DNA of 64,000 bases from an uncultured Clostridium sp. (GTDB lineage Bacteria > Bacillota > Clostridia > TANB77 > CAG-508): the NCBI GenBank assembly GCA_946497695.1, contig CAMMLJ010000001.1, forward strand, positions 124,001 through 188,000. Direction: 5' to 3'. The notes below the pieces were generated by a model that saw only the letters and a list, made by a program, of their open reading frames with translations, searched no databases and was not told where the DNA came from. A program made the translations under genes and the position numbers. Positions 42,437-52,036 of this stretch are shown piece after piece; within the stretch, counting starts at the first letter, position 1; each line of letters begins with the position of its first letter.

Positions 42437-43597
42437 ATGGATAATAAATTAGATTTAATAAAGAGAAAAGCAGTAGATATATTTTCAGAAGAAGAATTAG
42501 AACAAAAAATAAAGAGTGGAAGAAAACTTACAATAAAATTGGGAGCAGACCCATCAAGACCAGATTTACATCTAGGACATACAGTTGTGTTAAGAGCATT
42601 AAAGACATTTCAGGAGATGGGGCATGAAGTCGTATTTGTTATAGGAGATTTTACAGGAATGATTGGAGATCCATCAGGTAAAAGCAAAACAAGACCAGCT
42701 TTAACATTTGAGCAAACAAGAAAGGCTGGAGAAACATACTTAAAACAAGTTACTAAAATATTAGACAAAGATAAAACAAGAATTGCATACAACTCTGAAT
42801 GGCTTTCTAAGATGAATTTTAAAGATGTTATAGAATTAACAAGTAAATACACAGTTGCAAGAATTTTAGAAAGAGATGATTTTAAAAATAGATATGAAAA
42901 CAATTTACCTTTATCAATGCATGAACTTCTATATCCATTAATGCAAGGATATGATTCTGTAGCATTAAATGCAGATATAGAAATTGGTGGAACAGATCAA
43001 ACATTTAATCTATTAGTAGGTAGAGAATTGCAAAAAGATTATGGGCAAGAAAGACAAGTTGTTTTAACATTTCCATTGTTAGTAGGACTAGATGGAAAAG
43101 AAAAAATGAGCAAATCATTAGATAATTATATTGGAATTGATGAAAGTCCAGAAGTAATGTATGAAAAAGCTATGAAGATTCCGGATGAAGTTTTAATGGA
43201 ATATTTTAGATTAACTACAGATATTGATATAAATGAGGTAGAGAAATTAATTAGTGAGGATATAGTAAAAGCTCATAAGAGATATGCAGAAGAAATTGTT
43301 AGAATGTATCATGGAGAAGCTAAGATAGCTTTGGCAGAAGAAAGATATAATCAAGTTGCCAAAGGTGGTATCCCGGAAGATATAAAAGAATTTAATATTG
43401 AAAACAATGATGAAATAAATATTTGTGATTTACTTGTAAAAGTTGGATTCGCACCTTCTAAAAGTGAAGCAAAAAGAATGGTGTTAGGTAGAGGTGTAAA
43501 AGTGGATGGTGAGATTATAGAAGATATAACAGCCACACTACAGCCAAAAGAAACAATATTACAGTTTGGAAAAAATAAATTTATAAAGATAATGTAA
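42437..43597 (+). CDS. tyrS: Tyrosyl-tRNA synthetase
   Basis: 386 residues. Class I motifs HLGH (45-48, in DLHLGHTVVLRALKTF) and KMSKS (223-227), with GDFTGMIGDPSGKSKTRP, the tyrosine pocket QGYDSVALNADIEIGGTDQ and a C-terminal S4 RNA-binding domain (SKSEAKRMVLGRGVKVDGE). The HLGH and FTGMIGDPSGKSKTRP form is the TyrZ-like second bacterial type. ATG with AAAGGAGAG. It is controlled by the T-box leader and followed by a terminator. Confidence 0.97.
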   Translation: MDNKLDLIKRKAVDIFSEEELEQKIKSGRKLTIKLGADPSRPDLHLGHTVVLRALKTFQEMGHEVVFVIGDFTGMIGDPSGKSKTRPALTFEQTRKAGETYLKQVTKILDKDKTRIAYNSEWLSKMNFKDVIELTSKYTVARILERDDFKNRYENNLPLSMHELLYPLMQGYDSVALNADIEIGGTDQTFNLLVGRELQKDYGQERQVVLTFPLLVGLDGKEKMSKSLDNYIGIDESPEVMYEKAMKIPDEVLMEYFRLTTDIDINEVEKLISEDIVKAHKRYAEEIVRMYHGEAKIALAEERYNQVAKGGIPEDIKEFNIENNDEINICDLLVKVGFAPSKSEAKRMVLGRGVKVDGEIIEDITATLQPKETILQFGKNKFIKIM

Positions 43598-43637
43598 AGT
43601 AAAAAATGTCCTTTTATATGAAAGGACATTTTTTACT
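43598..43637 (+). terminator. Terminator of tyrS
   Basis: AGTAAAAAATGTCCTTT (43598-43614), loop TATATG, AAAGGACATTTTTTACT (43621-43637): perfect 17-bp stem. Confidence 0.9.
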
Positions 43638-43697
43638 TTCAGTTATTTAAAATAGTTGCTTTTACAAAGCAATTACAATATAATATCAGAGTAGAAA

Positions 43698-43743
43698 AAG
43701 GGAAAAAAGGAACGTCACCAAATCCCGGAACGTTCTCAAATCC
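43698..43743. repeat. Dispersed palindromic repeat copies upstream of murL
   Basis: AAGGGAAAAAAGGAACGTCA then CCAAATCCC (43698-43726), followed by a half-unit GGAACGTTCTCAAATCC (43727-43743). A further AAAATCCCG lies at 43754-43762 just before the murL ribosome site. Confidence 0.7.
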
Positions 43744-43775
43744 AAGATGTGCTAAAATCCCGAAAGGAGATAAAT

Positions 43776-45140
43776 ATGAATTTTTTAGAATTAAGAGAAA
43801 AATATCCAGAATTTTCATATAACTGGTATAAAATAGAAGAAAATGAAAATGAATATAAAATAAGTTATGAATTTGAGATTGTAGGACTTTCAAAATTTAA
43901 TCCAACATGGACAATTCCTAAAATGAGTGATTCTGTAAGTAAAGATCAGAATAAAGACCTATTAGAAACTATGTTTTTCAATTTAGGCATGGTTGAACTT
44001 GTGAGCTATTGGAAAATAACTTGCGCACCACATGTAACTGTAAGAAATATATGCTTAAACCAAAAACAAATAGATTGGTGGAAAAAATTATATTTTTATG
44101 GTCTTGGTGAGTTCTTTTATAAAAACAATATAAGAACAAATATAGATGAATTTATGAATATTACAACTGGAAATAGAAAACTATCAAAAATAATAACTAA
44201 TGAAAAATTTGCTGGTGCTTTAGTTCCAATAGGTGGAGGTAAAGATTCTATTGTAACATTGGATGTAATTAAAGAAGATTTTGCAGATAATATGTGCTAT
44301 GTAATAAATCCAAGAGGAGCAACGGAAGAAACAGCAGAGGCTGCTGGATATGACGAAGATAAAAGATGTTATGTAAAAAGAACACTAGATAAAAATATGT
44401 TAGAACTTAACAAACAGGGGTATTTAAATGGCCATACACCATTTTCATCTATAGTGGCATTTTCAGCACTTATAGTTGCATATTTAAATAAGAAAAAATA
44501 CATAGTATTATCTAATGAAGCAAGTGCAAATGAATCTACAATATATGAAGAGGAAGTAAATCATCAATACTCTAAAAGCTATGAATTTGAACAAGATTTT
44601 AATGAATATGTTAAAGAAAATATATTAGATGGGATAGAGTATTTTAGTTTATTAAGACCGATAAGTGAATACCAAATTGCAAAACATTTTGCTAAATTAC
44701 CTAACTTTTATAGCATTTTTAAAAGCTGTAATGCAGGAAGTAAAGAAAACAAATGGTGTGCAAACTGTCCAAAATGTTTATTTGTATATATAATTCTAGC
44801 TCCATTTATGAATAAACAAGATATGATAAAAATATTTGGAGAAGATCTATTAGAAAAAGAAAGCTTGAAAGAAACAATGGAAATGCTTGCTGGAATACAA
44901 AAAAATAAACCTTTTGAATGTGTGGGTTCAAGAGATGAAGTAAATACAGCAATTTGCGAAACAATAAAAAAATGTGAAGCAAATAATGAGGAATTACCAT
45001 TATTATATAAGTATTATAAAACAACTAAAAAATATCAAGAATATAAAGATAAGGAAAATGAATATAACACATTTTATAATTCAGAGAATAATGTACCAGA
45101 ACATTATAAACAAATGTTAAAGAAGAGTGAGATAATATGA
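43776..45140 (+). CDS. murL: UDP-MurNAc-L-Ala-L-glutamate epimerase (MurL)
   Basis: 454 residues from ATG 43776 behind GAAAGGAG. It matches the MurL family first described in Xanthomonas: a ligase-like P-loop region GALVPIGGGKDSIVTLDVIK (PP-loop type), IVLSNEASANESTIYE, LRPISEYQIAKHF and the cysteine block WCANCPKCLFVYIIL. MurL turns the L-Glu residue of UDP-MurNAc-L-Ala-L-Glu into D-Glu, consuming ATP. The ATGA overlap with the MurD-family gene supports that function, since the partner MurD2 adds L-Glu. It would make the pathway independent of free D-glutamate. Confidence 0.9.
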   Translation: MNFLELREKYPEFSYNWYKIEENENEYKISYEFEIVGLSKFNPTWTIPKMSDSVSKDQNKDLLETMFFNLGMVELVSYWKITCAPHVTVRNICLNQKQIDWWKKLYFYGLGEFFYKNNIRTNIDEFMNITTGNRKLSKIITNEKFAGALVPIGGGKDSIVTLDVIKEDFADNMCYVINPRGATEETAEAAGYDEDKRCYVKRTLDKNMLELNKQGYLNGHTPFSSIVAFSALIVAYLNKKKYIVLSNEASANESTIYEEEVNHQYSKSYEFEQDFNEYVKENILDGIEYFSLLRPISEYQIAKHFAKLPNFYSIFKSCNAGSKENKWCANCPKCLFVYIILAPFMNKQDMIKIFGEDLLEKESLKETMEMLAGIQKNKPFECVGSRDEVNTAICETIKKCEANNEELPLLYKYYKTTKKYQEYKDKENEYNTFYNSENNVPEHYKQMLKKSEII

Positions 45141-46444
45141 AAAATACAATATTAGCTAAATTTAAAGAAGACTTAGAAAATAAAAAAATAGCAATTTGGG
45201 GACTTGGGAAAGAAGGAATATCTACTTTGCAATTTATACAAAATAATAATATAAAGTATAAAGAATTAGGCATTTTAGATCAAAAAGATTTTCCAGAAAT
45301 AGAAGGAGTCAAAAAATTAAGTAATCCAGGGGAATTAAACAAATATGATTTAATATTTAAAAGCCCAGGAATAGTTGCAGATGCAACCGTAATAGATGTC
45401 AGCAAATTAACATCACAAACAGAAGAATTTGTTAAAATTTTATCTAAACAAATAATAGGAATAACTGGAACTAAAGGGAAAAGCACAACATCTAGTCTGA
45501 CTTATACTATATTAAAAAAATATTATCCAAATACTGTGTTAGTCGGAAATATAGGAATTCCTTGTTTTAACGCAATAAATGAAATAGATGAAGATACAAA
45601 AATAGTGTTCGAACTTAGTTGCCATCAATTAGAATTTATAAGATATTCACCACATATTGCAGTAATTTTAGACTTATATCCAGATCACCTAGATCATTAC
45701 AAAACATTTGAAAATTATATTAATGCGAAACTTAATATTAATAAATTTCAAACAGATGATGATATTTTTATTTATGGAAAAACATGCAAAAAATATATAA
45801 ATAGTAAAATTAAAAATAATATTTGCATAAACGATTTTATAAAAGATAGAACTATAACAACAAATAATAATAGTATACAAATTTTAGATGATGAAACAAA
45901 TTTGGTAGGTGAGCATAATTTCTTTGATATTGCAGTTTCATACTATATTTGTAGTAACATGTATAAAATATCAAATGAAGAATTTAAATTAGCTTTAAAG
46001 GATTTTAGGGGCTTAGCACATAGATTAGAATATGTTACTACTAAAGATAATGTTTCATATTATGATGATTCAATTTCTACAATAGGAGAAACTACTATAG
46101 AGGGAATTAAAGCATTAAAAAATGTAAATACCTTAATATTAGGAGGGATGGACCGAAAAATTAATTATTCTAATTTAGAGGATTTTATTATACAAGATGA
46201 AAATTTAGAAAATTTAATTTTAATGCCAGATACCGGGACAAGAATATATAAAGAATTACAGGAAAAAGGAGCTAATAAGAATTGTTATTTAGTAACTAAT
46301 TTAGAAAAAGCAGTAAGAAAAGCAAAAGAGGTAAGTAAGAAAAATACAATTTGTTTATTATCTCCAGCTGCAGCAAGTTATGGATTTTTTAAAAATTTTG
46401 AAGAAAGAGGAAATAAATTTAAAGAATTGCTAAAAGAACTTTAG
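45137..46444 (+). CDS. murD2: MurD-family ligase, predicted UDP-MurNAc-L-Ala L-glutamate ligase (MurD2)
   Basis: 435 residues. It is a Mur ligase: an N-terminal Rossmann part (IAIWGLGKEGISTLQFI), the ATP loop GITGTKGKSTTSSL, the NIGIPCFN block, DLYPDHLDHYKTFENYINAK (catalytic lysine region) and a C-terminal domain with DDSISTIGETTIEGI and LILGGMDRKI. A conventional MurD uses D-Glu. Because it is coupled to murL by an ATGA overlap, I infer the MurD2 specificity for L-Glu. The clean terminator after it shows a two-gene operon outside the usual mur/dcw cluster. Confidence 0.88.
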   Translation: MKNTILAKFKEDLENKKIAIWGLGKEGISTLQFIQNNNIKYKELGILDQKDFPEIEGVKKLSNPGELNKYDLIFKSPGIVADATVIDVSKLTSQTEEFVKILSKQIIGITGTKGKSTTSSLTYTILKKYYPNTVLVGNIGIPCFNAINEIDEDTKIVFELSCHQLEFIRYSPHIAVILDLYPDHLDHYKTFENYINAKLNINKFQTDDDIFIYGKTCKKYINSKIKNNICINDFIKDRTITTNNNSIQILDDETNLVGEHNFFDIAVSYYICSNMYKISNEEFKLALKDFRGLAHRLEYVTTKDNVSYYDDSISTIGETTIEGIKALKNVNTLILGGMDRKINYSNLEDFIIQDENLENLILMPDTGTRIYKELQEKGANKNCYLVTNLEKAVRKAKEVSKKNTICLLSPAAASYGFFKNFEERGNKFKELLKEL

Positions 46445-46457
46445 GGATAGAGAAGTG

Positions 46458-46502
46458 AACCCTCCTTGTTATACAAGAAAGTTTAACAAGAAGGGTTTTT
46501 TA
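46458..46502 (+). terminator. Terminator of murL-murD2
   Basis: AACCCTCCTTGTTA (46458-46471) pairs with TAACAAGAAGGGTT (46484-46497) with one mismatch, then TTTT. Confidence 0.85.
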
Positions 46503-46554
46503 TATACAAATTTATAAAGTATGAAGAATTCACAAAGAATTCACAGAACATAGA

Positions 46555-46602
46555 TTGACAAGTGACACTGTGTCATATATAATATATGATGCAGTGTCAC
46601 TT
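46555..46602 (+). promoter_or_regulatory. Consensus promoter with TetR-type operators
   Basis: TTGACA (46555-46560), 17-bp spacer, TATAAT (46578-46583). The spacer holds the perfect 13-bp palindrome TGACACTGTGTCA (46563-46575); a second, imperfect site TGATGCAGTGTCA lies at 46587-46599. The outer halves AAGTGACACTG (46560-46570) and CAGTGTCACTT (46592-46602) are also complementary. Repression by the downstream TetR protein is expected. Confidence 0.8.
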
Positions 46603-46699
46603 TGAAGTTAAGATAAATAAGATTAGAATAATCAAAAGACACCAAATAAATAATCAAATTTTATACTTAAGAATATAATACAAATGAAAGGAGAAAAAA

Positions 46700-47308
46700 A
46701 TGCCAACAAATACATTTTTCAATTTACCTGCAGAGAAGAAGCATAAAATATTAAAAGCTGCAAATAAAGAATTCGCAAGAGTTCCGCTAGAACAAGCTTC
46801 TATAAAAAATATTGTAGAAGATGCAGAAATAGCTAGAGGCAGTTTCTATCAATATTTTGAAAACAAACAAGACTTGTTCGATTATATTATGACTTCAAAA
46901 ACTGGTGATATGGAAAAAAATTTAATGGAAATGATAGAAAATGAAAATGGGAACATAATAAACATTTTTATTAATATGTATGATCACTTAATAGAAGTAG
47001 GTAAAATAAGAAGAAATAATAAACTTTTTAGACAGATATTTGAAAATATTAAAACAAGTGACAACCTAATGCTTACAAGAAAAGAAGAAATGAACAAAAA
47101 ATTAGAGAAAACACTACAAGATTTGTATTCAAAGAATAAAGATATTTTAAATATAAAAGATGAAGAAGAATTTAAGCTGGTAATAGAGATATTAGCAGCA
47201 ATAACAAGACGAAGAATTGTGGCTTCATTAAAATATAAAAACTCAGCTGAAGCGAGAAAAGATTTCTTGAAAGAAATTGAATATATAAAAAGAGGAATTT
47301 TAAAGTAA
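46700..47308 (+). CDS. TetR/AcrR family regulator of the ABC exporter operon
   Basis: 202 residues. The N-terminal helix-turn-helix is KHKILKAANKEFARVPLEQA then SIKNIVEDAEIARGSFYQYF and ENKQDLFDYI, a classic TetR DNA-binding domain. The C-terminal ligand domain is divergent. RBS AAAGGAGAAAAAA. It lies in a single direction with the two exporter genes (63-base gap), downstream of a promoter carrying a TetR-type palindrome, so it most likely represses its own operon until the exported compound binds. Confidence 0.93.
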   Translation: MPTNTFFNLPAEKKHKILKAANKEFARVPLEQASIKNIVEDAEIARGSFYQYFENKQDLFDYIMTSKTGDMEKNLMEMIENENGNIINIFINMYDHLIEVGKIRRNNKLFRQIFENIKTSDNLMLTRKEEMNKKLEKTLQDLYSKNKDILNIKDEEEFKLVIEILAAITRRRIVASLKYKNSAEARKDFLKEIEYIKRGILK

Positions 47309-47371
47309 CATAATGAACTTTTAAGCTTTATCACTAAAGTTCAAAAATTTCAAAAAAGGAGAGAATAAACA

Positions 47372-49838
47372 ATGTTAAAAGTATTAAAAAACTTAAAACA
47401 ATCTGCTGCTTCTGTAATAGTAATTATTATACTTTTATGTGTTCAAGCTGCAACAGACTTAGCATTACCAACATATACTTCTAAAATTGTAAATGTAGGT
47501 ATTCAAGCACGGTGGGATAGAAAATTCTGCACCTGAATATATAGCTAAAAATCAAATGGACAGTCTTTTAAAATTTACAAATGATGATGAAAAAATATTA
47601 AATGATTATGAAATTATTTCTAAGGATAGTAAAGATTATGAAAAAGATGTTAAAGATTATCCAGAAATTGCAAATCAAGAAGTGTATAAATTAAAAGACA
47701 TTAGTAAAGAAGAACAAGAAAGTTTAAATCAAACCATAGCTAAACCTTTACTTGCATTGTCTAGCTTTGAAGCGCCAGAAGAAGTAAGTAAAGTAGATAT
47801 GGATTTAATGCTTGGATTTGTAGAAAATGATGATGAAATATTAAATTCATATACATTATTAGAAGATGGAAATACATACAAGATTAATGATATCAGTAGT
47901 ATAGAAAAAGGCAAATTAAATATTAATTTAATAAATGGCTTACTTATAAAACAAATGGTATCAAATGAAGAAACAGCTAATCAAATTAAAAACAATATGT
48001 TAGAGAATATTCAAGAAGCACAAAAAACTGTTATGGAAAATATGTCTTTAGCAGAAATAATAAATATGATGCCAGCAGAGCAAAAAACAGATTTTATAAA
48101 CACAATAGAAGCAGAATTACCAAATACGATAGATACAATGATTACTAATTTATCAGATTCTATGATAGAACAAGCTGCAATACAAGAAGTAAAATTACAA
48201 TATCAATATTTAGGAGCAGATACAGATAGTATACAAAATACATACATTTTAATATCAGGCTTACAAATGTTAGGCATAGCATCTATCACTATGATAAGCG
48301 CAATTTCAATAATGCTACTATCTTCAAGAGTAGCTGCTAAATTAGGTAAAACATTAAGAGAAAAAATATTTAAGAAAGTATTAAGCTTTTCTACAGAGGA
48401 GTTTAATGGATTTTCAACAGCATCTTTAATTACACGTACAACAAATGATATACAACAAATTCAAATGCTTTTAACAATTTTATTTAGAGTTGTTGTATAT
48501 GCACCAATTATAGCAATAGGTGGATTAATAAGAGTGTTATTTAATAGTGATGCATCTATGGCTTGGATAATCGGTTTAGCTGTAGTATGTATTGTTATAA
48601 TTGTTCTTACATTAATGATTGTAGCAATGCCTAGATTTAAGATATTACAAAAATTAGTTGATAAATTAAACTTAGTATCTCGTGAAATATTAACAGGAAG
48701 TCAAGTAATTCGTGCTTTTAATACAGAAGAAAGAGAAGAGAAAAGATTTGATGGAGCCAATACAGATTTAATGAAAACACAAGTTTTCGTAAATAGAGCA
48801 ATGAGTATAATGATGCCAGCATTAATGCTTGTTATGAACTGTATAACAGTACTTATTGTATGGGTTGGTGGACATAATGCAAATGAAGGACTAATGCAAG
48901 TTGGAGATGTAATGGCATTTATTCAATATACAATGCAAATAGTAATGGCATTCTTAATGATATCTATGGTATCTATAATGTTACCACGTGCTAGTGTTTC
49001 TGCAGAACGTATAAATGAAGTGTTAGAAACAGAACCTAAAATAAAAGATAAAGACGAAACAAAACAATTTAAAGTAGATAAAAAGGGATATGTTGAATTT
49101 AAAGATGTTTCATTCCATTATCCAGATGCAGATACAGAAGTTGTAACAGATATTTCATTTACAGCAAAACCTGGTGAAACCACTGCTTTAATTGGAAGTA
49201 CAGGTAGTGGTAAATCTACAATAGTAAATTTAATACCAAGATTTTATGATGTAACTGGAGGAGAACTATTAGTAGATGGTGTAAATGTAAAAGACGTAAG
49301 TCAAAAAGAATTAAGAAAGAGAATTGGATTTGTACCGCAAAAAGGAATATTATTCTCTGGAACAATAGAATCTAACATAAAATATGGTAATGAAAATATA
49401 ACTGATGAGCAAATGGTAGAGGCTGCACAAATTGCCCAAGCCGAAGAATTCATCGAAACAAAACCACAAAAATACCAAGAACCAATATCACAAGGTGGAG
49501 GTAACGTTTCTGGTGGACAGAAACAACGTTTATCAATAGCTAGAGCTATTGCAATAAATCCAGAAATATTAGTATTTGATGATAGTTTTTCAGCATTAGA
49601 TATGAAGACAGACAAAATATTAAGAGAAGAACTTGCAAAACGTACTAAGGAAAAGACTGTAATAATAGTTGCACAAAGAATTAGTACAATTATGAATGCA
49701 GATCAAATAATAGTATTAGATGAAGGAAAAATTGTAGGAAAAGGAACACATGAGGAATTATTGGAATCATGTGAAACTTATAAACAAATAGCTTTATCAC
49801 AACTTTCAAAGGAGGAATTGGAAAATGGCAGAGAATAA
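47372..49838 (+). CDS. ABC exporter subunit A with one-base frameshift (degenerate ATPase site)
   Basis: Translation from ATG 47372 (ribosome site AAAAGGAGAG) gives MLKVLKNLKQSAASVIVIII and the first helix, then SKIVNVGIQA up to 47509; the C at 47510 is extra and causes a stop at 47535. Removing it continues as GGIENSAPEYIAKNQMDSLL. The repaired protein is about 821 residues with an extracytoplasmic insert of about 180 residues between helices 1 and 2. The ATPase domain has GSTGSGKST, VSGGQKQR and Walker B LVFDDSFSALD, where the catalytic glutamate is Asp: this is the degenerate half of a heterodimer. An unshifted product could start only at ATG 47556, which has no ribosome site. Confidence 0.87.
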
Positions 49839-51666
49839 AGATGTAAGACCTCCAATGGGAGGTATGAGACATGGCGCAGGTAGAGTAGTAGAAAAACCAA
49901 AAGATTTTAAGGGAACTACTAAAAAACTATTAAAAAATTATTTAGCAAAATATAAAATACCAATTATAATTGTTATTTTATTTGCTGTCGGAAGTACAAT
50001 ATTTTCAATTATCGGACCAAAGATTTTAGGTAATGCAACAACAGAAATTTTTAATGGTTTAATGAATAAGTTATCTGGAGGCTCTGGAATAGACTTTGGC
50101 AAAATTGGAACAATACTTCTTACATTATTAGGTTTATATGTTTTAAGTGCGTTATTTTCTTTAGTACAAGGTTTTACAATGACTACAGTAACACAAAAAA
50201 TTACATATAAAATGCGTAATGATTTAGTACATAAAATTAATAAATTGCCAATGAAGTATTTTGACAAAAAAACTCATGGTGAAGTTTTATCTATAATTAC
50301 AAACGATATAGATACATTATCACAAAACTTAAATCAAAGTGTTACACAAATTATTACATCTATTTGTACAATTATTGGTATTTTGATAATGATGTTTTCT
50401 ATTAACTGGCTTATGGCAGTGGTTTCATTAATTATATTGCCAGTAACAGCTTTCTTAAGCTTTACAATAGTAAAACATTCACAAAAATACTTTAAAGCTC
50501 AACAAGATTATTTAGGTCATGTAAATGGTCAAGTAGAAGAAGTATATGGTGGTCATACAATTGTAAAAGTATTTAATGGTGAAGAAAAAGTAACAGATAC
50601 TTTTATGAAAGCAAATGATGTATTATATAAATCAGCATGGAAATCACAATTTTTATCAGGTTTAATACATCCAGTAACAAACTTTATTGGAAATGTTGGT
50701 TATGTTTTAGTTGCAATTTTAGGTGGATATTTAACAGTTCAAGGTAAGATTGCTGTTGGTGATATACAAAGTTTTATTCAATATAACAGACAATTTATTC
50801 AACCTATAACACAGATTGCACAAATTTCTGCTACATTACAAGCTATGATTGCAGCTGCAGAAAGAGTTTTCGAATTTTTAGAGGAACCAGAAGAAGTAGA
50901 AACTGCAAAGGGAAATATAGATTCAAATAAATTAAAAGGTAATGTTGTATTTGACCATGTTAATTTTGGATATAATCCAGATAAGACAATTATTAATGAT
51001 TTTTGCGCAAATGTTAAAGATGGCCAAAAGATTGCTATTGTTGGACCTACCGGTGCAGGTAAGACAACTATGGTTAAATTACTAATGAGATTTTATGATG
51101 TCAATTCAGGTTCAATTTCTGTTGATGGACATAACATTAAGGATTTCAAGAGATCTGAATTAAGAAAAATGTTTGGAATGGTTTTACAAGATACATGGCT
51201 ATTTAGTGGAACGGTAGAAGATAATATAAAATATGGTAGACCAGATGCAACAGATAGTGAAGTTATAGAAGCTGCTAAAGCTGCACATGTTCACCACTTT
51301 ATTAAGACATTACCAAAGGGCTATAAATCTATTTTAAATGAGGAAACAAGCAATGTTTCTGCAGGACAAAAACAATTATTAACTATTGCGAGAGTTATTT
51401 TAGCAGATCCTAGAATATTAATTTTAGATGAAGCTACAAGTTCTATAGATACTAGAACTGAACAACAAATTCAATCAGCAATGGATAATTTAATGAAAGG
51501 TAGAACAAGTTTCATTATTGCACATAGATTATCTACAATTAAAAATGCAGATTTAATTTTAGTTATGAATCATGGTGATATTGTAGAGCAAGGAACTCAT
51601 GAAGAATTACTTGCAAAAGATGGATTCTATGCGGGCTTATATAATTCTCAATTCGACGAGCTTTGA
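49825..51666 (+). CDS. ABC exporter subunit B (canonical ATPase site)
   Basis: 613 residues, overlapping subunit A by 14 bases (AAAGGAGGAATTGGAAAATG). Cytosolic N-terminus with PPMGGMRHGAGR, six helices (about 40-330), then an ATPase domain: GPTGAGKTT, signature NVSAGQKQ, Walker B LILDEATSSID with the catalytic glutamate, and AHRLSTIKN. Pairing with the Asp-type subunit A is the pattern of heterodimeric multidrug exporters (BmrCD, TM287/288). It closely resembles the truncated subunit at the start of the window. Confidence 0.94.
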   Translation: MAENKDVRPPMGGMRHGAGRVVEKPKDFKGTTKKLLKNYLAKYKIPIIIVILFAVGSTIFSIIGPKILGNATTEIFNGLMNKLSGGSGIDFGKIGTILLTLLGLYVLSALFSLVQGFTMTTVTQKITYKMRNDLVHKINKLPMKYFDKKTHGEVLSIITNDIDTLSQNLNQSVTQIITSICTIIGILIMMFSINWLMAVVSLIILPVTAFLSFTIVKHSQKYFKAQQDYLGHVNGQVEEVYGGHTIVKVFNGEEKVTDTFMKANDVLYKSAWKSQFLSGLIHPVTNFIGNVGYVLVAILGGYLTVQGKIAVGDIQSFIQYNRQFIQPITQIAQISATLQAMIAAAERVFEFLEEPEEVETAKGNIDSNKLKGNVVFDHVNFGYNPDKTIINDFCANVKDGQKIAIVGPTGAGKTTMVKLLMRFYDVNSGSISVDGHNIKDFKRSELRKMFGMVLQDTWLFSGTVEDNIKYGRPDATDSEVIEAAKAAHVHHFIKTLPKGYKSILNEETSNVSAGQKQLLTIARVILADPRILILDEATSSIDTRTEQQIQSAMDNLMKGRTSFIIAHRLSTIKNADLILVMNHGDIVEQGTHEELLAKDGFYAGLYNSQFDEL

Positions 51667-51851
51667 TGGATGAAAAAGTAGAATATTTTGTAGCATATGA
51701 GAAAGAGCATTTTGAGAATATCTCCACGAAACACAAAGACCAAATGAAAAATATTATAAATGGTAGAAAATTTAATGTTAAGTGGGCTTTGCCACTTAAA
51801 GATTTTGAAATAGAAGTTAAGAAAGAAAATAAAGTATATGATGATTTATAA
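51666..51851 (+). CDS. Small protein after the ABC exporter, unknown
   Basis: 61 residues starting with ATG 51666, overlapping the exporter stop (TGATG). Sequence KVEYFVAYEKEHFENISTKH then a basic/acidic C-terminus (VKKENKVYDDL). Soluble, no recognised domain. Translational coupling puts it in the exporter operon. Confidence 0.55.
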   Translation: MDEKVEYFVAYEKEHFENISTKHKDQMKNIINGRKFNVKWALPLKDFEIEVKKENKVYDDL

Positions 51852-51884
51852 TCATATGCTTTGTTTTTATCATATAATGAGGCG

Positions 51885-51964
51885 GAAGTTTCCAAAAAGC
51901 AAATTATAACTTCATTATTTTATATAGTTATAAAAGTTTTAGTATAATTTTAAATGGAAACTTC
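51885..51964. promoter_or_regulatory. Inverted repeat around the promoter of the defence gene
   Basis: GAAGTTTCCA (51885-51894) and TGGAAACTTC (51955-51964) are exactly complementary and flank 60 bases holding a -10-like TATAAT (51943-51948). The arrangement suggests an operator pair or looped repression. Confidence 0.45.
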
Positions 51965-52036
51965 TGTAAAAAAATGTTTATGTTTTGGATTTTCTGTGAT
52001 AAAATTAGCAAAAATAATATAATAATAGGAGAAAAT

